A stretch of 10,394 nucleotides of DNA from an uncultured Lachnospiraceae bacterium. Its GTDB lineage: Bacteria > Bacillota > Clostridia > Lachnospirales > Lachnospiraceae. Positions 5,883-10,394 of this stretch are shown one piece after another. Numbering within the stretch: the stretch's first letter is position 1; every line of letters begins with the position of its first letter. The translations under genes and the position numbers were made by a program. The stretch lies in the NCBI GenBank assembly GCA_910578825.1, contig CAJTSB010000046.1, positions 9,755-20,148 on the forward strand, read 5' to 3'. The notes beneath the pieces were generated by a model. It saw only the letters and a list, made by a program, of their open reading frames with translations. It was not told the DNA's origin and made no database searches.

Positions 5883-7394
5883 ATGCCAATTCAGATTACC
5901 CCTGATTTGCAGGAAAATATTAAGAATTTTGAGGAATTATTTTCTGACTGCGAGGATATCAAAAAACGAAGAATTAAAGTCGGAAAAAATTTAAAAAGCG
6001 AGTGCTATATCGTTTATATTGAGGTAACGGTCAGCAGCGTGGACTGGAAAGATTCGGCAATTGGAAAATTTTTAGGAACGCTTCGGACATTGCCGGAGAC
6101 GCAGCTTGCAGATTATGTACGTGAAAATGTAGCGGATGTGTCTGATGCAAATCCGTTTGAAACGTTAGAGGACGCGGCGCAGGGAATGCTTACCGGAGAC
6201 GCGCTGTTCTTTTTGGACGGTTATAACAGAGCCCTGAAAATTCCCGACAAGGGATATCCGGGGCGGGGCGTATATGAGGCAGAGTCGGAAAAGGTAATCC
6301 GCGGCTCCAACGAAGGATTTTCCGAATCTATAAAGCTGAATACGGCATTGATCCGCAAGCGTTTGCGAAGCCCGCATGTGAAAGTCAAAGAAACGTTCGT
6401 GGGCAGGCGCACGAACACAAATGTGGATCTTGTCTACATCAAAGATCTGATTCATCCGGAAATCTTAAAAAAAATTGAGGAGCGGCTGAATGAATTTGAA
6501 ATTGACGGCGCGCTGGACAGCGGTATCATCGAGCAGCTTACGGAAAAACGAAAATTTTCACCGTTTCCGCAGTTTCAGACGACGCAGCGGCCTGACCGGG
6601 CGGCAATGGCGATTCTGGAAGGAAGAATTGTACTGTTGTCCGATAACTCTCCGGTGGCTTTGATTCTGCCAACGACATATAATTCGTTTATACAGACGAG
6701 CGATGATTATTACAGTCGATGGGAAATTGCATCTTTTACGAGGACGCTGCGTTACGTGGCCTCTTTCCTTGCCATGGTATTTCCGGGGTTATATCTGGCG
6801 ATGACGAATTTTCATACACAGCTTCTTCCCACCGATTTACTTCTGTCCCTTGCGGCGTCAAGGCAGGGAGTTCCGTTTCCTGCAATGGTGGAAATTTTGA
6901 TTATGGAAATTGCGTTTGAATTGCTGCGTGAGGCCGGTGTACGTCTGCCGGGAGCCAATGGAAATACGATAGGGATTGTAGGCGGACTGATTATTGGGCA
7001 GGCGGCGGTGGATGCAAATATCGTGAGTCCGATTGTAGTGATTGTGGTTGCGCTTACGGCATTATGTTCTTTCGCCGTGCCGAATGAAGAGTTTGCTACG
7101 GCGTTTCGGATACTCAAATTTGTATTTATTTTTTTGTGCGGCTTGCTTGGATTTTTTGGTTTTCTGGTTGGACTGCTTGCCGTGCTGATTCATCTGTCCC
7201 ATCTGGAAAGTTTTGGAATTCCTTATCTGACGCCTTTTGTCGGAGCGGATCTGAGTGGTTATCAGGACGAGCGCGATACATTTTTGCGCCTTCCGCTTGA
7301 TTTCCTCAAAAAACGTCCGGTATATACCAGACAGGGTGCGCGCACCCGGCTGAAATTCAACCGGGAAAATGAGAAAAACCAGGAAGGGAAGTGA
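5883..7394 (+). CDS. Spore germinant receptor A subunit (GerA family)
   Basis: This is the A subunit of a GerA-type nutrient receptor in the spore inner membrane. The product has 503 residues, full length for the family. The ATG at 5883 follows AGGAGG at 5872-5877. Residues 1-285 form the soluble N-terminal region, with GRRTNTNVDLVYIKDLIHPEI (174-194) and EGRIVLLSDNSPVALILP (246-263), both typical of the family, then the DDYYSRW signature (274-280). Residues 286-440 hold the membrane segments, including AGVRLPGANGNTIGIVGGLI (351-370), then IGQAAVDANIVSP and the CSFAVPN motif (395-401). The tail is charged and cytosolic. SpoVAF is a related protein, but the B and C genes directly downstream make this a receptor operon. 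The stop overlaps the next start (GTGA). Germination genes are normally sigma-G dependent in the forespore, but I saw no clear sigma-G promoter in 5823-5870. The germinant cannot be told from sequence. Confidence 0.94.
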   Translation: MPIQITPDLQENIKNFEELFSDCEDIKKRRIKVGKNLKSECYIVYIEVTVSSVDWKDSAIGKFLGTLRTLPETQLADYVRENVADVSDANPFETLEDAAQGMLTGDALFFLDGYNRALKIPDKGYPGRGVYEAESEKVIRGSNEGFSESIKLNTALIRKRLRSPHVKVKETFVGRRTNTNVDLVYIKDLIHPEILKKIEERLNEFEIDGALDSGIIEQLTEKRKFSPFPQFQTTQRPDRAAMAILEGRIVLLSDNSPVALILPTTYNSFIQTSDDYYSRWEIASFTRTLRYVASFLAMVFPGLYLAMTNFHTQLLPTDLLLSLAASRQGVPFPAMVEILIMEIAFELLREAGVRLPGANGNTIGIVGGLIIGQAAVDANIVSPIVVIVVALTALCSFAVPNEEFATAFRILKFVFIFLCGLLGFFGFLVGLLAVLIHLSHLESFGIPYLTPFVGADLSGYQDERDTFLRLPLDFLKKRPVYTRQGARTRLKFNRENEKNQEGK

Positions 7395-8524
7395 CAGATG
7401 AAATGTTTGCAGACAATTTAAAAATATCGTTACGGCAGATAAGAAGACTTTTTGTTTTGGATATTTTTGGCATGAGCAGCCTGTTGCTACCGGGGATTTT
7501 TTCTGCCATGACCGGGGCAGATGGGTTGTTCTGCCTGCTGATTGGAATGGCAGGAGGCATCGTGCTTTTGTGGCTCGTGGCTGCAAATATGAAATATATG
7601 GAAGATGACTATTACGGTTACATGAAAGACACGGCGGGACAAATTGTAAGCGATGTGTTCATGGTATTTTATTTTCTGTATTTTGTGACGTTATCCGGAT
7701 ATGCATTGTATGAGCTTACCACGCTGACGCTGGGCTGGCTTTTGCCGGAGGGTTCGTTTGACGGAATCGCAGTCTTGCTGATTTTTCTGGCCGTATATGC
7801 CTGCCTGCGCGGCATCGAGGGCAGGGCAAGGGTGTATGAAATCATTTTCTGGTTTCTGGGAGTTCCATTGATTCTGATGCTTGTTCTTGCCATACCGGAC
7901 GTAAATTCATCCTACTGGACGCCGATTGTAGCCTCGCAGGGAGAGCAGCTTTTTCGTGGGAGTACATCGGTGATGATTTTCCTGCTCCCATTTAATGCGT
8001 TGCTGTTTTTACGACCATTCTGTACAAAACCGGAAAAGCTGGCGGTGTGTGGACAGCAGGCGTTGTTGGTGGTGACGGCACTGAATGTTGTGATCTATCT
8101 GATTCTTCTGGGCGTGTTCGGGCAAAACAGCATGGGCGTTCTGAAACGTCCGGTTCTGACGCTGATGGGTATGGTAAACCTGCCGGGCGGCTTTTTCACA
8201 AGACAGGATGTCCTAATGACCGCAGTATGGTTTTTTGCGCTGTTTGCGCTCTTGAATACCGGAATTTTTCAGGGGACGCTGGTGCTGCGGGAATTATGCC
8301 ATGAAACGAAAAAGAATTTCAGTCTGTACGTAGTGGCGGCGCTCGCCTTTTTCATGGGAAAAGGATTATTTGAACATCGTTTTCTGGGAGAAATTTATGA
8401 CATTTATCAAAATTGCATCGCTTTGCCCGGGATGTATCTCATCTTACTGGCGTTGCTGTTATTTTATCAGATAAGAACGGGAAGAAAAGCTGGAAAGGGG
8501 GCAACCATGAATGTGGAAGAGTAA
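7391..8524 (+). CDS. Spore germinant receptor B subunit (GerB-family permease)
   Basis: The product has 377 residues if started at the GTG at 7391, which overlaps the TGA of the A-subunit gene and is preceded by AGGAAGGG (7381-7388). An in-frame ATG at 7403 is a possible alternative, giving 373 residues. It is a polytopic protein with about ten hydrophobic segments spread over residues 19-365, the layout of the GerB/spore permease branch of the APC transporter superfamily. Features that fit are the first helix with GMSSLLLPGIF (27-37), a short loop of YMKDTAGQIVSDVFM type after helix 2, and YWTPI (175-179). In GerA-type receptors the B subunit is thought to bind or sense the germinant in the membrane alongside A and C. 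Its 3' end overlaps the C-subunit gene by 14 bases, which suggests translational coupling and balanced amounts of the subunits. Confidence 0.92.
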   Translation: MTDEMFADNLKISLRQIRRLFVLDIFGMSSLLLPGIFSAMTGADGLFCLLIGMAGGIVLLWLVAANMKYMEDDYYGYMKDTAGQIVSDVFMVFYFLYFVTLSGYALYELTTLTLGWLLPEGSFDGIAVLLIFLAVYACLRGIEGRARVYEIIFWFLGVPLILMLVLAIPDVNSSYWTPIVASQGEQLFRGSTSVMIFLLPFNALLFLRPFCTKPEKLAVCGQQALLVVTALNVVIYLILLGVFGQNSMGVLKRPVLTLMGMVNLPGGFFTRQDVLMTAVWFFALFALLNTGIFQGTLVLRELCHETKKNFSLYVVAALAFFMGKGLFEHRFLGEIYDIYQNCIALPGMYLILLALLLFYQIRTGRKAGKGATMNVEE

Positions 8525-9611
8525 AATGATGTTTGCCGCGCTTTGTCTTATGTTCCTGTGTGGCGGCTGTGAGTCGGCGGAGCTGGAACAGCGTGGATTT
8601 CCGCTTGCTGTGGGTATAGATTTGCAGGAGACGGTGAAGAAGGAGGATGTTGAGAAAAAACTGGTTGTCAGTTTTGATTTTCCCGACCTTGCGCAGATAT
8701 CGGAGAAAGGAAAAACCATGGATACGCCCATGGGTATGTCTCTTGAGGGCAGCAATATGTACCATGTGGAAAAATCTTATGAAAATAACACAAACCGAAT
8801 GCTGGACTATAACCATATCAAAGCGATGGTGCTCGGAGAACGCCTGCTTTCCGATGCAAAAAGCCTGCGAAATCTGCTGCGGAATCTGGAACAGGAAGAG
8901 AATGCCGCCAGAAATATCACCTTGTTTGTCGCGAATGGTTCCGCGGCAGAAATTTTATCCCTTACGGAAGAAACGGAAGGCTCCATGGGAACTTATCTTG
9001 AGCAGATGATGGAAAGTCAGAAAGATTTCCGACAAAAAAAGATTGCTACGGTCGGAAGTCTCATGAACCAGTGGCATAATCAGAATGAACTGCTGTTACT
9101 CCCGGTGTTGTCTGAGAAGGGAAACCGGCCTGCGGTCAGCGGTTATGCGGTAATCAGTAATTTTGACTATGTCGGAATTATTACAGTGGAGGAGGCGATG
9201 CAGATTTTCCTTTGTCAAAATCTGATCGAAACATTTATCTGTGAATTAAATCAGGAGGAGGCGGCGGAAATTTCGGATATCCGCGTGTCTGTCTCCGTAG
9301 CGGATGACAGAGAAAATCCGACGGTTTCCGTGTCCGTTTTCGGAAAGGGAAAGATGAAGGCGGGACAGGCAAGCTCTATGGGACAGGAATATCAGATAGA
9401 ACAGAGGATGGAAAAACGCCTGATGACAAAGTTGCAGGAAACAGCGCAAAAATTGCAGCAGGAGTATGGCATTGATATCACAAACAGCTACGTTTCCCTG
9501 GGCGGATATAACCGAAAATTATATCAGAAATATAAAAACCAGCCGGAAACATACAACCAAAGTGTGCATCATTTGTTTGAGGTAGATATTGATATTTTAA
9601 ACTGGGAATAA
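8511..9611 (+). CDS. Spore germinant receptor C subunit (Ger(x)C lipoprotein)
   Basis: The product has 366 residues from the ATG at 8511, behind the purine-rich GGAAAGGGGG at 8492-8501 that lies inside the B gene. The N-terminus is a lipoprotein signal: MWKSK, a hydrophobic core at 6-17, then GGC with Cys20 as the likely lipidated residue. The lipobox is slightly unusual, with Cys at -3 and Leu at -4. The mature protein opens with ELEQRGFPLAVGIDL, matching the family pattern of a charged stretch followed by AIGID. The rest is soluble and should fold as the known Ger(x)C domains on the outer face of the spore inner membrane, where the subunit supports A and B. The DISD-type middle (ISDIRVSVSVADDREN) and the C-terminal ITNSYVSLGGYNRKLYQKYK region fit the family. 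This is the last ger gene. There is no T-rich terminator after it, so read-through into spoIIR is possible. Confidence 0.92.
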   Translation: MWKSKMMFAALCLMFLCGGCESAELEQRGFPLAVGIDLQETVKKEDVEKKLVVSFDFPDLAQISEKGKTMDTPMGMSLEGSNMYHVEKSYENNTNRMLDYNHIKAMVLGERLLSDAKSLRNLLRNLEQEENAARNITLFVANGSAAEILSLTEETEGSMGTYLEQMMESQKDFRQKKIATVGSLMNQWHNQNELLLLPVLSEKGNRPAVSGYAVISNFDYVGIITVEEAMQIFLCQNLIETFICELNQEEAAEISDIRVSVSVADDRENPTVSVSVFGKGKMKAGQASSMGQEYQIEQRMEKRLMTKLQETAQKLQQEYGIDITNSYVSLGGYNRKLYQKYKNQPETYNQSVHHLFEVDIDILNWE

Positions 9612-9618
9612 AATTTTT

Positions 9619-9646
9619 GTGTAAAAATCATTTTTCTGGAAATACT
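9619..9646 (+). promoter_or_regulatory. Sigma-F-type (forespore) promoter of spoIIR
   Basis: GTGTA (9619-9623), a 14-base spacer, then GGAAATACT (9638-9646). The -10 fits the sigma-F pattern GGnnAnAnT at every fixed position, and the -35 fits GYWTA at 4 of 5. Transcription should start near 9652-9653. B. subtilis spoIIR is a known sigma-F gene, which supports the match. Confidence 0.65.
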
Positions 9647-9681
9647 TTCCTTAGCCGGCAATATCAGTGAAGGAAGGTATT
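9641..9681 (+). promoter_or_regulatory. Hairpin that would mask the spoIIR ribosome site
   Basis: Arms 9641-9652 and 9670-9681 pair over 12 positions, with one G-U wobble and no mismatch, around a 17-base loop. The right arm contains the Shine-Dalgarno sequence AAGGAAGG (9670-9677), nine bases before the ATG at 9687. There is no T-run after it, so it is not an ordinary terminator. The left arm overlaps the sigma-F -10 element and lies at or before the predicted start, so only read-through RNA from the ger operon would carry the whole hairpin. Confidence 0.6.
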
Positions 9682-9686
9682 GAAAA

Positions 9687-10310
9687 ATGAAAAGATGGAT
9701 GAAGACAGGAACGATATTGATAATTGCAGCCATTTCGTGCTGTATGATGTGGCAGTGCAGAAGGCAGCGGATGACAGAAGAGATTGCAGATAAGGTCATC
9801 CGTTTCCATGTGCTGGCAAACAGCGATACGCAAAAAGACCAGGAGTTAAAGCTGAAAGTGCGGGACGCCATAGGCTCCTATATGCAGCCGAAACTTTCCA
9901 GTATTTCCAATATAGATAAGAGCCGTCAGGTCATCCAAAAAAATCTCCCGCAGATCACGGAAACAGCAGAGAAGATCATTGCGCGCGAGGGCTATACATA
10001 TGATGTGAGAGCGTCCCTGAAAGTCACGGATTTTCCGCAGAAAACATACGGGGACTATACATTTCCGGAGGGCAGATATGAGGCTTTGGAAGTTGTGATT
10101 GGAGATGGTAAAGGACATAACTGGTGGTGCGTCATGTATCCAAATCTCTGTTTTTACAACAGCGTCTATGAAGTTGTAGACGAGGAGGCAGAGAAATCCC
10201 TGCAGCGCGCATTGACGCCGGAGGAATATCAAAGCCTCATGGAAGAGAAAAATTATCAGGTAAGGTTTGCTTTGCTGGAACGCGTACAGGAGTTGATCCA
10301 GAAGTGGTAA
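9687..10310 (+). CDS. spoIIR: Stage II sporulation protein R
   Basis: SpoIIR is the forespore signal. It is made under sigma-F, exported into the space between the two membranes, and triggers the membrane protease SpoIIGA to process pro-sigma-E in the mother cell. The product has 207 residues, near the usual length. The ATG at 9687 has AAGGAAGG at 9670-9677. Residues 1-24 carry a basic start and a hydrophobic export segment (ILIIAAISCCMMW). The family signature follows: IRFHVLANSD (38-47), LKLKVRDAI (54-62), YGDYTFPEGRYEALEVVIGDG (121-141) and GKGHNWWCVMYPNLCF (141-156), with the conserved pair Cys148 and Cys155. All hallmarks are present. It follows a germinant receptor operon by 75 bases but has its own sigma-F-type promoter, fitting its early role. 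Confidence 0.96.
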   Translation: MKRWMKTGTILIIAAISCCMMWQCRRQRMTEEIADKVIRFHVLANSDTQKDQELKLKVRDAIGSYMQPKLSSISNIDKSRQVIQKNLPQITETAEKIIAREGYTYDVRASLKVTDFPQKTYGDYTFPEGRYEALEVVIGDGKGHNWWCVMYPNLCFYNSVYEVVDEEAEKSLQRALTPEEYQSLMEEKNYQVRFALLERVQELIQKW

Positions 10311-10338
10311 CAAACAGACCGAATAATTACCGGAAGTG

Positions 10339-10378
10339 TGTAACAGTTCAGCCTATATGTTACATCTTAACATTTTTT
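10339..10378 (+). terminator. Weak terminator after spoIIR with an alternative upstream hairpin
   Basis: ATGTTA (10357-10362) and TAACAT (10368-10373) form a 6-bp AT-rich stem with a 5-base loop, followed by a T6 tract (10373-10378). A second perfect 6-bp stem, TGTAAC (10339-10344) with GTTACA (10359-10364), shares the same bases and cannot form at the same time. The region may terminate spoIIR or belong to the control region of the next gene outside the window. Confidence 0.4.
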
Positions 10379-10394
10379 CATGGAGTTCTTGCAA

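Overview
The window looks like chromosome of a spore-forming, probably motile Gram-positive anaerobe of the Clostridia, most likely Lachnospiraceae. The signs are: a GerA-type germinant receptor operon followed by spoIIR (endospore formation), a non-mevalonate isoprenoid gene (ispE), strong AAGGAGG-type ribosome sites on nearly every gene, moderate GC with AT-rich spacers, and a promoter matching the flagellar sigma-28/SigD consensus. The family assignment is inference; no rRNA or tRNA is present to confirm it.

Left part (1-1714, + strand): two tandem paralogous genes for secreted, very basic proteins built from repeated Ig-like beta-sandwich modules. The first is cut by the window edge. The second is complete, with a signal peptide. 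A 21-bp hairpin with T-runs on both sides closes this block and separates it from genes on the - strand.

Middle (1730-4739, - strand): read in the direction of transcription, there is first a 194-residue uncharacterised protein behind a sigma-28-type promoter and closed by a strong terminator (3955-4004). Next is a CPA1-type potassium/proton antiporter with two C-terminal TrkA_C domains. Last is a coiled-coil protein with its own sigma-A promoter and a 14-residue (42-bp) internal repeat.

Right part (4804-10394, + strand): ispE is a single-gene unit with a near-consensus sigma-A promoter and a perfect 11-bp terminator. Then comes a germinant receptor operon with overlapping A, B and C genes: a GerA-family A subunit, a GerB-family APC-type permease and a Ger(x)C lipoprotein. 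spoIIR follows with its own sigma-F-type promoter. These four proteins act at opposite ends of the spore cycle. SpoIIR is made in the forespore and triggers sigma-E activation in the mother cell; the receptor sits in the spore inner membrane and senses germinants.

The most interesting non-coding signal is a 12-bp hairpin that would bury the spoIIR ribosome site, but only in transcripts reading through from the ger operon. The predicted sigma-F start lies at the edge of the left arm, so forespore transcripts would escape it. I saw no mobile element, CRISPR array, tRNA, rRNA or defence system, and no stretch over about 300 bases without a gene.
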